In this document: in pieces, positions 45,650 through 54,656 of the stretch
How positions within the stretch are numbered: the first letter of the stretch is position 1
Layout of the letters: every line of letters starts with the position of its first letter
Notes under the pieces: model-generated
The model's database searches: none
Seen by the model: only the letters and a program-made list of their open reading frames with translations
Told to the model about the DNA's origin: nothing
DNA from: Variovorax sp. J22G73
Lineage (GTDB): Bacteria > Pseudomonadota > Gammaproteobacteria > Burkholderiales > Burkholderiaceae_C
Direction: 5' to 3'
DNA length: 64,000 nucleotides
NCBI RefSeq assembly: GCF_030317035.1
Contig: NZ_JASZYK010000002.1
Location: forward strand, 186,001 to 250,000
Position numbers and translations under genes: made by a program

Positions 45650-46009
45650 GTGAATGTGCTGATCGTCGACGACAACGAAGCGGCGGCCGACCTGTTGCAG
45701 GAACTGCTGACGCTGCAGGACCATACGGCGCGCTGCACCTACACGGCCCGCCAGGCACTGGAAGCAGCGGCCAACGAAAGCTTCGACGCCGCCCTGATCG
45801 ACCTCACGCTGCCCGACCTGCCCGGCACCGAAGTCGCGCGGCAGCTGCGCGCGAGCACCTCGCCGGGCACGCCGAAATTGCTGGTGGCCATCTCGGGCTT
45901 CTCGCAGCAGGACGCCGGTGGCCAGTCGGCCGCGGGCCTGTTCGACCACCACCTGCAAAAGCCGATCGACATCGACAAGCTCGATCGCATCCTGGCCCAG
46001 ACGCTGTAG
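45650..46009 (+). CDS. Single-domain response regulator
   Basis: A 119-residue stand-alone receiver starting at GTG 45650, after GAAAGAGAG. The phosphorylation site is D51 (ALIDLTLPDLPG), with the acidic pair in LIVDDNE and K103 or nearby in LQKPID. There is no output domain. It is probably the last phosphate acceptor in the phosphorelay or a phosphate sink for the two kinases. No separate histidine phosphotransfer protein is seen. Confidence 0.9.
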   Translation: MNVLIVDDNEAAADLLQELLTLQDHTARCTYTARQALEAAANESFDAALIDLTLPDLPGTEVARQLRASTSPGTPKLLVAISGFSQQDAGGQSAAGLFDHHLQKPIDIDKLDRILAQTL

Positions 46010-46147
46010 CGCAGCGCAGCGCCGCAGGCCTCAGCTGCAACGCGAGGCTGGCGCTTCTTTTCTCCCCCACTTTTCCTTCTGATCGCAGCGACGCGCCAGC
46101 CGTCGCGGCGCGAGCCTGCGCGCTTGCGTGTGCTGCCTTGGCCCTAC

Positions 46148-46198
46148 TGGTAAACCAGAAGCCACAAATTGGTGAACCACTTTTAAACTGGCTCACCA
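46148..46198. promoter_or_regulatory. Three FadR/UxuR-type operator-like sites
   Basis: TGGTAAACCA (46148-46157), TGGTGAACCA (46170-46179) and TGGCTCACCA (46189-46198) lie in the 55 bases before the regulator start, at spacings of 22 and 19 bases. TGGT-N2-ACCA is the core of FadR-subfamily GntR operators. The third copy has a C at the fourth position. Multiple sites just before the ATG suggest autoregulation by repression. A weaker dyad, GGTGATACC (47036-47044), precedes the transporter genes. Confidence 0.7.
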
Positions 46199-46202
46199 AA
46201 TC

Positions 46203-46937
46203 ATGGCAACGCTCACTGAAACCCCCACCGCTTCCCCTGTCGAGCTGGAATCCGACCGCTCGTACCAGAAGCTCGCGGCCCGCATCGCGGAGCTGATCGC
46301 CGGCGGCGAATTCAAGGTGGGCGACCGCCTGCCGTCGGAGCGCGCGCTGGCCGAGCGCTTCAACGTGAGCCGCACGCTGGTGCGCGAGGCCATCATCGTC
46401 CTGGAGATCCAGGGCGCGGTCGAGGTGCGCGGCGGCTCGGGCATCTACATCAGCGCGCCGGCCACCGGCACGGCCGCGGCACCCGCCTCCGCCTACACGC
46501 TGTCGCCCGGCCCGGGCCCGTTCGAGCTGCTGCGCGCGCGCAGCCTGATCGAGGGCGAGATCGCCTCGGTGGCCGCGGAAAACCGCAAGGACAGCGACAT
46601 CGACCGCATCTACGCCGCGCTGGCCGCGATGCGCGAGCACATGCAGGACAAGGCGGCCAACGAGGCGGCCGACCGGCTCTTTCACCTGCGCATTGCCGAG
46701 TCGACCGGCAACAGCGTGCTGCTGCAGATGGTGACCGGCCTGTGGGACCACACGCGCGCGCCGATCTGGTCGCAGATGGAGGCGCACTTTCACACGCCCG
46801 AGCTGCGCCGCGCCTCGCAGGACGACCACCAGCGCGTGTTCAACGCGCTGCTCGAGCGCAACCCCGCCGAGGCCCGCGCCGCGATGCGCGCGCACATCGA
46901 CCGCGTGATCGCCGAGTTCGCGCAGGCCTGGCGCTGA
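46203..46937 (+). CDS. GntR/FadR-family transcriptional regulator
   Basis: A 244-residue repressor-type regulator. The winged helix spans about residues 20-88 (SYQKLAARIAELIAGGEFKVGDRLPSERALAERFNVSRTLVREAI). The FCD ligand domain spans about 105-240 with ARSLIEGEIASVAAEN, and metal-type His residues in DDHQRVFNAL. Its similarity to UxuR/ExuR-type regulators and the downstream hexuronate enzymes suggest that it senses a sugar acid. The three sites upstream are its probable binding sites. Confidence 0.92.
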   Translation: MATLTETPTASPVELESDRSYQKLAARIAELIAGGEFKVGDRLPSERALAERFNVSRTLVREAIIVLEIQGAVEVRGGSGIYISAPATGTAAAPASAYTLSPGPGPFELLRARSLIEGEIASVAAENRKDSDIDRIYAALAAMREHMQDKAANEAADRLFHLRIAESTGNSVLLQMVTGLWDHTRAPIWSQMEAHFHTPELRRASQDDHQRVFNALLERNPAEARAAMRAHIDRVIAEFAQAWR

Positions 46938-47062
46938 GCCTTGGGGCGCTGTCGCCACCCCGAGCCCTTTGCGCCCCTGCCGCACCCCGCGCTCCGCCCG
47001 CTTTTTTTCCTTGTGTTTTCCCTCCGCCCGATCCGGGTGATACCTAGAACTGGAGACTGAAG

Positions 47063-47893
47063 ATGACGACTACGAAGACCCTGCTCGCCGCCTTGCTGGC
47101 CGCGGCGTTCGTCGGCCAGGCCGCCGCGCAGACCGTGCCCCTGCCGGCGCCCGGCACCAGCGCGCGCATCGACGCCATCAAGAAGTCGGGCGTGCTGCGC
47201 GCGGCCGTGCTGTCGAACCCGCCGTGGCTGGTCGAGAACACCACCGGTTCGGGCGACGCCTGGGCCGGCCCGGCCTGGCTGCTGGCCAACGAAGTGGCCA
47301 GGCAGCTCGGCGTGAAGCTGCAGGCCGTGCCCGTGTCGCACGAGACCAAGGTGCCGGTGCTGGCGTCGAACCAGGCCGACATGACGATCTCGCCGCTGTC
47401 GGTCACGCCCGAGCGGCTGAAGGTGGTCGACTTCGTGACGTACTCGCGCACCGCGCTGTGCGTGTTCGGCCGCGCCGACAACCCGAAGGTGGCCAACGCC
47501 AAGTCGATCGACGAGTTCAACAACCCGAACATCACGGTGGCCTACTTCACCGGCGGCGGCGAAGAGAACTGGGTGAAGAAGCGCTTCCCCAACGCCAAGC
47601 TGCGCGGCGTGTCCACCGCCGGCACCGCGGCGCCGGTGGAAGAAATCATGGCCAAGCGCGCCGACATCACGCCCATCAACCGCGTGCCATGGCAGGCGCT
47701 GAACCGCAAGGTGAAGGGCCTGAAGGCGCTGCCCGAAGGCAACAACTGCCAGGACTCCGCCGAGATGGCCACGCCCATCGGCCTGGCCATCGACAAGAAC
47801 CAGCCCGAGTACCTGAACTGGCTGAAGGCCGTGAACGACCAGATGAAGCCCAAGCTGGACGCGGACGAGGCCCGCATCATCAACGCGATGTGA
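47063..47893 (+). CDS. ABC transporter substrate-binding protein, family 3
   Basis: A 276-residue SBP_bac_3 periplasmic binding protein. The signal peptide MTTTKTLLAALLAAAFVGQA ends after AAA near residue 22. The mature protein has IKKSGVLRAAVLSNPPWLVEN, EVARQLGVKLQAVPVSHETKVPVLASNQADMTISPLSVTPERLKVVDFVTYS. GGAGA precedes the start. Although this class usually binds polar amino acids, it heads an importer followed by two sugar-acid enzymes, so an acidic sugar or a related carboxylate is possible. Confidence 0.92.
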   Translation: MTTTKTLLAALLAAAFVGQAAAQTVPLPAPGTSARIDAIKKSGVLRAAVLSNPPWLVENTTGSGDAWAGPAWLLANEVARQLGVKLQAVPVSHETKVPVLASNQADMTISPLSVTPERLKVVDFVTYSRTALCVFGRADNPKVANAKSIDEFNNPNITVAYFTGGGEENWVKKRFPNAKLRGVSTAGTAAPVEEIMAKRADITPINRVPWQALNRKVKGLKALPEGNNCQDSAEMATPIGLAIDKNQPEYLNWLKAVNDQMKPKLDADEARIINAM

Positions 47894-47924
47894 CCTGCGG
47901 CCCCGGCCGCAGCCATTCGACTTC

Positions 47925-48590
47925 ATGGATCTCGACTTTTCTCCCCTGCTCGACAGCTGGCAGTACCTGCTCGGCGGGCTGGGCGTCACGCTGCTGCTGT
48001 CGGTGCTCACCGCCGTCGGCGCGCTGGTGCTCGGCACCGCGCTGGGCCTGGGCCGCGTCTACGGCGCGGCCTGGCTGCGCATACCCATCGTGTTCTACAT
48101 CGACACCCAGCGGGCCATTCCGGTGCTGGTGATCCTGGTGTGGTTCTATTTCGCGGTGCCCATCCTCACGGGCATCAGCTTTCATCCGTTCTGGGCCGCT
48201 CTGATGGCGCTCACGCTGCACATTGCCGCCTACGTGGCGGAGATCGTGCGCGCGGGCATCGAGTCGATCAGGCCCGGGCAGATCCGCGCGGCGCTGGCAC
48301 TCGGCATGTCGCGCGTGCAGATCGTGCGCAAGGTGGTGCTGCCGCAGGCGCTGGTGCGCATGCTGCCGGCCTTTGGCTCGGTGCTGTCGATCACCATCAA
48401 GGACACGGCCATCGCCACGGTGATTGCCGTGCCCGAGCTCATGAAGCGCGCGGAGACCATCGCGGGCCAGAGCTACCGCCCCATCGAGGTGTTCACGGTG
48501 GTGATGGCCATCTACTTCATCATTTTGTTCCCCGGAACACGGCTGATCGATGCGCTGTACAAGCGCGTTGCGCACCTGGGGAGGTCGTGA
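47925..48590 (+). CDS. Amino-acid-type ABC transporter permease
   Basis: A 221-residue HisM/GlnP-family inner-membrane protein with about five helices. The EAA loop is [36 protein letters not shown] near residue 106, and the ending [27 protein letters not shown] is typical. It overlaps the next permease gene at the TGATG. It probably forms a heterodimer with that permease. Confidence 0.93.
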   Translation: MDLDFSPLLDSWQYLLGGLGVTLLLSVLTAVGALVLGTALGLGRVYGAAWLRIPIVFYIDTQRAIPVLVILVWFYFAVPILTGISFHPFWAALMALTLHIAAYVAEIVRAGIESIRPGQIRAALALGMSRVQIVRKVVLPQALVRMLPAFGSVLSITIKDTAIATVIAVPELMKRAETIAGQSYRPIEVFTVVMAIYFIILFPGTRLIDALYKRVAHLGRS

Positions 48591-49245
48591 TGAACCTCGA
48601 CTGGAACATTGTCTGGGTGCACCGCTACGACCTGCTGCACGGCGCCGGGCTGACGGTGCTGCTCACCGTGCTGACCATGCTGGTGGCGGTGCCCGCGGGC
48701 ATCGTGCTGGCGCTGATGCGGCTGTCGAACAGCAAGGTGCTGGCTGGCGCGAGCCAGGTGTTCGTGGAGTTCTTTCGCAACCTGCCGCTCATTTTGGTCG
48801 TGTACTGGGCCTTCTACGTGATGCCGGTGCTGATGCACATCGAGTTCTCGGCCTTCACCACCGGGCTGGTGGCGCTGTGCCTGAACGTGGCGGCCTACAA
48901 CGCGGAGACCTTTCGCGCGGGCATCAACTCCATTCGCAAGGGCCAGATGGAAGCGGCCATCGCGGTCGGCATGAGCCGCTGGCAGGCCATGCGCAAGGTG
49001 GTGATCCCGCAGGCCTGGCGGCGCGTGCTGCCGGTGCTGGCGAGCACCTGGGTGTCGCTGTTCAAGGACACCTCGCTGGTGTCGGTGATCGCGGTGGGCG
49101 AGCTGGCGCACGTGGCGCTGCAGATTCGCTCGTCGAGCTTTCGCGTGCTGGAAATGCTCACGGCCATGGCCGTCATCTACTGGCTCATGGGCTACCCGCA
49201 GGCCAAGATGGTCGACTGGATACAGAAGAAATTCGAGGTCAAGGA

Positions 49246-49249
<4 letters not shown>
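48590..49249 (+). CDS. Amino-acid-type ABC transporter permease
   Basis: A 219-residue second permease of the same importer. The EAA loop is [36 protein letters not shown] near 102. It starts with GGGGAGG just upstream and overlaps its neighbours at both ends (TGATG and ATGA). Pairing of two distinct permeases matches HisQM-type systems. Confidence 0.93.
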
Positions 49250-50016
<767 letters not shown>

Positions 50017-50062
50017 CACAGCCGAGCGCCACGCACCCTCCCCCCACACAACGACACACACC

Positions 50063-51274
50063 ATGAAAATCACCAATGCCCGCGTCATCGTCTGCAGCCC
50101 GGGCCGCAACTTCGTCACCCTGAAGATCGAGACCGACGAGGGCCTCACCGGCATCGGCGACGCCACGCTCAACGGGCGCGAGCTGTCGGTGGCCGCGTAC
50201 CTCACCGAGCACGTCATTCCCTGCCTGATCGGGCGCGACGCGCACCAGATCGAGGACATCTGGCAGTACCTGTACAAGGGCGCCTACTGGCGCCGCGGCC
50301 CGGTCACCATGACCGCCATCGCCGCCGTGGACACCGCGCTGTGGGACATCAAGGCCAAGGCCGCCAACATGCCGCTGTACCAGCTGCTGGGCGGCAAGAG
50401 CCGCACCGGCGTGATGGTGTACGGCCACGCCAACGGCCGCGACATCGAGCAGACCGTGGACGAGGTGCTGCGCTACAAGGAAGAGGGCTACCTGGCCATT
50501 CGCGCGCAAAGCGGCGTGCCGGGCCTGGAGAAGGTGTACGGCGTGGGCCGCGGCACCATGTTCTACGAGCCGGCCGACGCCGACCTGCCGAGCGAGCACG
50601 ACTGGTCGACCGCCAAGTACCTGGCGCACACGCCCAAGCTGTTCGACGCGGTGCGCAGCGCCGTGGGCCCCGACATCCACCTGCTGCACGACGTGCACCA
50701 CCGGCTGACGCCCATCGAGGCCGGGCGGCTGGGCAAGTCGCTGGAGCCCTTCAACCTGTTCTGGATGGAAGACGCCACGCCGGCCGAGAACCAGGACGCC
50801 TTCAAGCTCATTCGCCAGCACACCACCACGCCGCTGGCCGTGGGCGAGATCTTCAACAGCATCTGGGACTGCAAGGACCTGATCCAGAACCAGCTGATCG
50901 ACTTCATCCGCACCACCGTCGTCCACGCGGGCGGCATCACGCAGCTGCGCCGCATTGCCGACCTGGCCTCGCTCTACCAGGTGCGCACGGGCTGCCACGG
51001 CGCCACCGACCTGTCGCCGGCGTGCATGGGCGCGGCGTTGCACTTCGACCTGTGGGTGCCCAACTTCGGCATCCAGGAGTACATGCGCCACACCGACGAG
51101 ACCGACGCGGTGTTCCCGCATGCCTACAGCTTCGCCAACGGCATGCTGCACCCGGGCGAGGCGCCGGGCCATGGCGTGGACATCGACGAGAAGCTGGCCG
51201 CCAAGTACCCGTACCAGCGCGCCTACCTGCCGGTGAACCGGCTGCAGCACGACGGCACGCTCTGGAACTGGTGA
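50063..51274 (+). CDS. manD: D-mannonate dehydratase, enolase superfamily (ManD type)
   Basis: A 403-residue Mg2+-dependent dehydratase that converts D-mannonate to 2-keto-3-deoxygluconate. The metal ligands D210, E236 and E262 are seen in LLHDVHH, WMEDATP and AVGEIFN. The acid/base residues R147, Y159 and H212 are present at the same numbers as I recall for the characterised Novosphingobium ManD. Length and start match the family exactly. Some family members have low activity or act on D-gluconate, so the substrate needs assay. The next gene, a fructuronate reductase-type enzyme, makes mannonate the natural substrate. Confidence 0.92.
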   Translation: MKITNARVIVCSPGRNFVTLKIETDEGLTGIGDATLNGRELSVAAYLTEHVIPCLIGRDAHQIEDIWQYLYKGAYWRRGPVTMTAIAAVDTALWDIKAKAANMPLYQLLGGKSRTGVMVYGHANGRDIEQTVDEVLRYKEEGYLAIRAQSGVPGLEKVYGVGRGTMFYEPADADLPSEHDWSTAKYLAHTPKLFDAVRSAVGPDIHLLHDVHHRLTPIEAGRLGKSLEPFNLFWMEDATPAENQDAFKLIRQHTTTPLAVGEIFNSIWDCKDLIQNQLIDFIRTTVVHAGGITQLRRIADLASLYQVRTGCHGATDLSPACMGAALHFDLWVPNFGIQEYMRHTDETDAVFPHAYSFANGMLHPGEAPGHGVDIDEKLAAKYPYQRAYLPVNRLQHDGTLWNW

Positions 51275-52788
51275 GCGTGCAAGACATGGCGCGCCTTCAT
51301 CCCGACACCCTCGCCCACCTGCCCGCTGGCGTCGAACGGCCGCGCTACCGGCGCGACGCGCTGCAGGCCGGCATCGTGCACCTGGGCGTGGGCGCCTTCC
51401 ACCGCGCGCACATCGCGGTGGTCAACGAGGCCGCGCTGCACGCGAGCGGCGACCTGCGCTGGGGCACGGTGGGCGTGTCGCTGCGCGCGGCCGACACGCG
51501 CGATGCGCTGCGCCCGCAGGCCGGCCTCTACACCCTCGCACTGCGCGACGCGGCCGACGACGGCAGCCCGCGCGAGGCGCTGCAGGTGGTCGGCAACCTG
51601 CTCGACGTGCTGGTCGCGCCCGAAGATCCGCATGCCGTGCTGGCGCGCATCGCGCACCCCGACACGCGCATCGTGAGCCTCACGATCACCGAGAAGGGCT
51701 ACCACCACGACCCGGCCACCGGCGCGCTGCGGCTGGACGCACCCGACATCCTTCACGACCTGGCCCACCCCGAAGCGCCGCGCACCATGCCCGGCTTCGT
51801 CGTGCATGCGCTGGCCCTGCGCCGCGCGCGCGGGCTGGCGCCGCTCACCGTGCTGTCGTGCGACAACCTGCCCGCCAACGGCGACACGACGCGCGGCATC
51901 GTGCTGGCGTTCGCGCAGGCGGTGGACGCCGGGTTGCGCGACTGGATCGCCGCGCACTGCACCTTCCCGAATTCGATGGTCGACCGCATCGTGCCGCGCA
52001 CCACCGACGCCGACCGCACGCGCATCTCGGAGCGCCTGGGCGTGGACGACGCGTGGCCGGTGATCGGCGAACCCTTTCTCGAATGGGTGGTGGAAGACAG
52101 CTTTGCCAACGGCCGGCCCGACTGGACCGCGGGCGGCGCGCGCTTCGTCGCGCATGCGCAGCCCTATGAAAAGCTCAAGCTGCGCATGGTGAACGGCGCG
52201 CATTCGGCGCTGGCCTACCTGGGCGCGATGGCGGGCTTTCGCACGGTGGACCGCGCCATGGCCGAGCCCGCGCTGCACGCGTTCATCGATGCGCTGATGC
52301 GCGAAGAAATCGCGCCCACGCTGCCGGCCATGGAAAGCCTGGACCTGGACGCCTACCGCGCGCGGCTGCTGCAACGCTTTTCGAACCCCGCGCTGCAGCA
52401 CCAGACGAAGCAGATCGCCATGGACGGTTCGCAGAAGCTGCCGCAGCGTTTGCTAGGCACGGTGCGCGACCGGCTGGCCGCGGGCCGGCCCATCGACCGG
52501 CTCGCGCTGGCGGTAGCCGGGTGGATTCACTACCTGCGCGGCGTGGACGAGACCGACGCCACGCACGAGGTACAAGACCCGCTCGCTTCGGCGCTGGCGC
52601 AACGTTTGGCGCAAGCCGGTGCGGCTTCTTCCATGCAGGACCGGGTGGCGTTCTTCACCGGCTTCGCGCCGGTGTTCGGGGAGCTGGGGAGCGAGCCGCG
52701 TTTCGTGGTGGCTGTGGCGCGCGCGCTCGGCGTGCTCGAAGCCCACGGCGTGCTTGGCGCCCTTGCCGCCAGCGAGCCGAACGCCTGA
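51271..52788 (+). CDS. Mannitol dehydrogenase-family oxidoreductase (fructuronate reductase-like)
   Basis: A 505-residue NAD-dependent polyol or hexuronate dehydrogenase. [15 protein letters not shown] is the N-terminal Rossmann segment; [15 protein letters not shown] and the catalytic-lysine region [18 protein letters not shown] (near 290-310) are family signatures. I use the GTG at 51271, which overlaps the dehydratase stop (GTGA); GTG 51277 or ATG 51286 are alternatives. UxuB reduces fructuronate to mannonate, the substrate of the preceding enzyme. UxaC (uronate isomerase) is absent, so the glucuronate route is incomplete within the window. Confidence 0.9.
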   Translation: MSVQDMARLHPDTLAHLPAGVERPRYRRDALQAGIVHLGVGAFHRAHIAVVNEAALHASGDLRWGTVGVSLRAADTRDALRPQAGLYTLALRDAADDGSPREALQVVGNLLDVLVAPEDPHAVLARIAHPDTRIVSLTITEKGYHHDPATGALRLDAPDILHDLAHPEAPRTMPGFVVHALALRRARGLAPLTVLSCDNLPANGDTTRGIVLAFAQAVDAGLRDWIAAHCTFPNSMVDRIVPRTTDADRTRISERLGVDDAWPVIGEPFLEWVVEDSFANGRPDWTAGGARFVAHAQPYEKLKLRMVNGAHSALAYLGAMAGFRTVDRAMAEPALHAFIDALMREEIAPTLPAMESLDLDAYRARLLQRFSNPALQHQTKQIAMDGSQKLPQRLLGTVRDRLAAGRPIDRLALAVAGWIHYLRGVDETDATHEVQDPLASALAQRLAQAGAASSMQDRVAFFTGFAPVFGELGSEPRFVVAVARALGVLEAHGVLGALAASEPNA

Positions 52789-52817
52789 GCGTTCAGCCTT
52801 TCAATGCACAAGCCGGT

Positions 52818-53177
52818 TCAGCGGCTCCTGCTGCGCCGCGAATAGCTGCGCATGGCCTCGTAGCGGTACACGCGAAAGCCGTCCTTCTGCAGGAAGCTCA
52901 CCGGCTCCCAGCCGCGCGCCAGCGCTGTGTCGGTGATCTGCGCCATCTGCACGCCCAGGTAGTCCTGCAGGCTGTCGGACACGGCAAGCTCGAACTTGCG
53001 CAGCTCGCGGTCCAGCGCCTCGATGGCCGCGATGGCGGCCTCCACGTTGCCGAAGGGGCGCACGTGCGTCACCGGGTTGCTGCGCACCAGGCTGCGCGGT
53101 GCCACGGGCTCCGCGCCAAAGTTGACGCTGGCGCCGCCGTCCATGCCGTTCAGGCCGCCGATGCTCATCGATGTCAT
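52818..53177 (-). CDS. Hypothetical protein of the DUF1501/DUF1800 operon
   Basis: A 119-residue protein of no known family. The first 45 residues are Gly/Ser/Pro-rich, then a helix (VEAAIAAIEALDRELRKFELAVSDSLQDYLGVQMAQITDTALARG) and a Arg/Ser-rich basic tail (YSRRSRSR). No signal or membrane segment. I start it at 53177 so that it overlaps the DUF1501 stop by four bases, which implies translational coupling. It may be a cytoplasmic partner or chaperone of the exported pair, but nothing shows this directly. Confidence 0.7.
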   Translation of the reverse strand: MTSMSIGGLNGMDGGASVNFGAEPVAPRSLVRSNPVTHVRPFGNVEAAIAAIEALDRELRKFELAVSDSLQDYLGVQMAQITDTALARGWEPVSFLQKDGFRVYRYEAMRSYSRRSRSR

Positions 53178-54634
53178 TCCATGAACCCCATGTTGCGCAG
53201 GTAGGTCTGGCCGCTGGGCGCGGTCACGTTGTTGAAGTTCTTCAGGTTGGGCAGGATGCCGTCGAGCTCCGCGTCCGGCACGCCGAACCACCGCGCCAGC
53301 GTGGCGGCGTACTGGTCGACCGAGGTGGTCGGCAGCAGCCGGCCCTGGCCCACGTGCCACTGGTCGTCGTCGGCGGCGCTGTTGCCCACGCTCACCGGGG
53401 GAGCCGTGCCGTACAGCGCCTTGCCCTGCACCGCGCCGCCGACCACGAAGTGGTGGCTGCCCCAGCCGTGGTCGGACCCGTTGCCGTTGCTCGACAGCGT
53501 GCGGCCGAAGTCCGAGGCGGTGAAGGCCGTGACATTTTTCTCGATCTTGAACAGCTCCATCTGCCGCTGGAACGCGGCCATGGCGTCGGACACGCGCTTC
53601 ATCAGGCCGCCCTGCTTCGTGTCCAGGTCGTCGTGCAGGTCGAAGCCGCCCATCGACACGAAGAACACCTGGCGCTTGACGCCCAGCGAGGCGCGCCCGC
53701 GAATCAGGCGCGCGACCATCTTGAGCTGGTTGGCCAGGTAGTCGTTGCCAGAAAAGGTGGCGTTCAGGTCGTCCGCCATGATGGCGCTGGTGATCTTGCC
53801 CTCGGCGCTGGTCGCGCGCGCGGTGACCTTGTTGTATTCGTTCTCCAGCGTGTGGCCGCGCGGCTGCTGCGCAAGCTGCTGCATGGCCGCCTTCACCGCC
53901 GACGAGCCGTAGACGTTGCCGCTGGCCGTGCTCACGCTGTTGATGCGCACCGCGCCGCCGGTGCCCACCTGGTATTGCTGGGCCTCGTCGCCCGACAGGA
54001 ACACGGTGTTGCCCGACACCGAGATGCAGGTGAACAGCGATGCGTTCTTCTGCCCCGACAGCACCAGGTCGCCCAGGTTGCCGCCCCAGCCGATGGTGGA
54101 GCCCTCGGGCGACGACGACTGCCACACCGATTGCTGGTCGTTGTGCGAGAACAGCTTGGGCGGAACCGGGTAGTCGCGGCGGTTCGTGCCGTTGTACTGG
54201 GCGCGCGTGAGCGGCTTGACCAGCGGGCCGACGTTCATCTGCACCGCCATCTTTCCCAGGTCGAACAGCGCGGCCAGTTCGGTCATGGACGGGTTCAGCG
54301 CGTACTTGCGCCCGCCCGGCAGCGCCACCGTGGGCTTGAGCTCGGTCTTCGCCAGGTCGGCATCGAACGGCAGCGCGATGGCGCCGCGAATGTCGCGGTA
54401 CTTGGCGTAGCTGTCGGCGTCGTAGTTGACGAGCGTGTTGGCGTAGTCGTTGCCGCCGTACATGAAGACGCACACCAGCGCCTTGTAGTCGTCGGCGGGC
54501 GCGCCCTGCGCGGCGGCTTCGCCCATGGCGGCGAGGTTGAGCGCGAAGGGTGTCGCGGTGCCCGCGATGGCCAGGTGGCCCGCGCGGCGAAGGAAGGCGC
54601 GGCGGCTGTGTTCCGCAGGGTTGATCAGGTACAT
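53174..54634 (-). CDS. DUF1501 domain protein with Tat signal
   Basis: A 486-residue exported protein. Its start is a Tat signal: SRRAFLRR at residues 10-17, then hydrophobic residues ending near AAAQG about 44. The body has VCVFMYGGNDYANTLV, FFVSMGGFDLHDDLDTKQGGLM, FTASDFGRTLSSNGNGSDHGWGSHHFVVGG, features shared with the alkaline-phosphatase-like/sulfatase fold of DUF1501. It lies 22 bases after the DUF1800 gene and overlaps the next small gene. DUF1800 and DUF1501 genes are known to co-occur widely, but the biochemical function is unknown. Confidence 0.92.
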   Translation of the reverse strand: MYLINPAEHSRRAFLRRAGHLAIAGTATPFALNLAAMGEAAAQGAPADDYKALVCVFMYGGNDYANTLVNYDADSYAKYRDIRGAIALPFDADLAKTELKPTVALPGGRKYALNPSMTELAALFDLGKMAVQMNVGPLVKPLTRAQYNGTNRRDYPVPPKLFSHNDQQSVWQSSSPEGSTIGWGGNLGDLVLSGQKNASLFTCISVSGNTVFLSGDEAQQYQVGTGGAVRINSVSTASGNVYGSSAVKAAMQQLAQQPRGHTLENEYNKVTARATSAEGKITSAIMADDLNATFSGNDYLANQLKMVARLIRGRASLGVKRQVFFVSMGGFDLHDDLDTKQGGLMKRVSDAMAAFQRQMELFKIEKNVTAFTASDFGRTLSSNGNGSDHGWGSHHFVVGGAVQGKALYGTAPPVSVGNSAADDDQWHVGQGRLLPTTSVDQYAATLARWFGVPDAELDGILPNLKNFNNVTAPSGQTYLRNMGFME

Positions 54635-54656
54635 GTGCGTCTTGCTCCCGCGTTCT

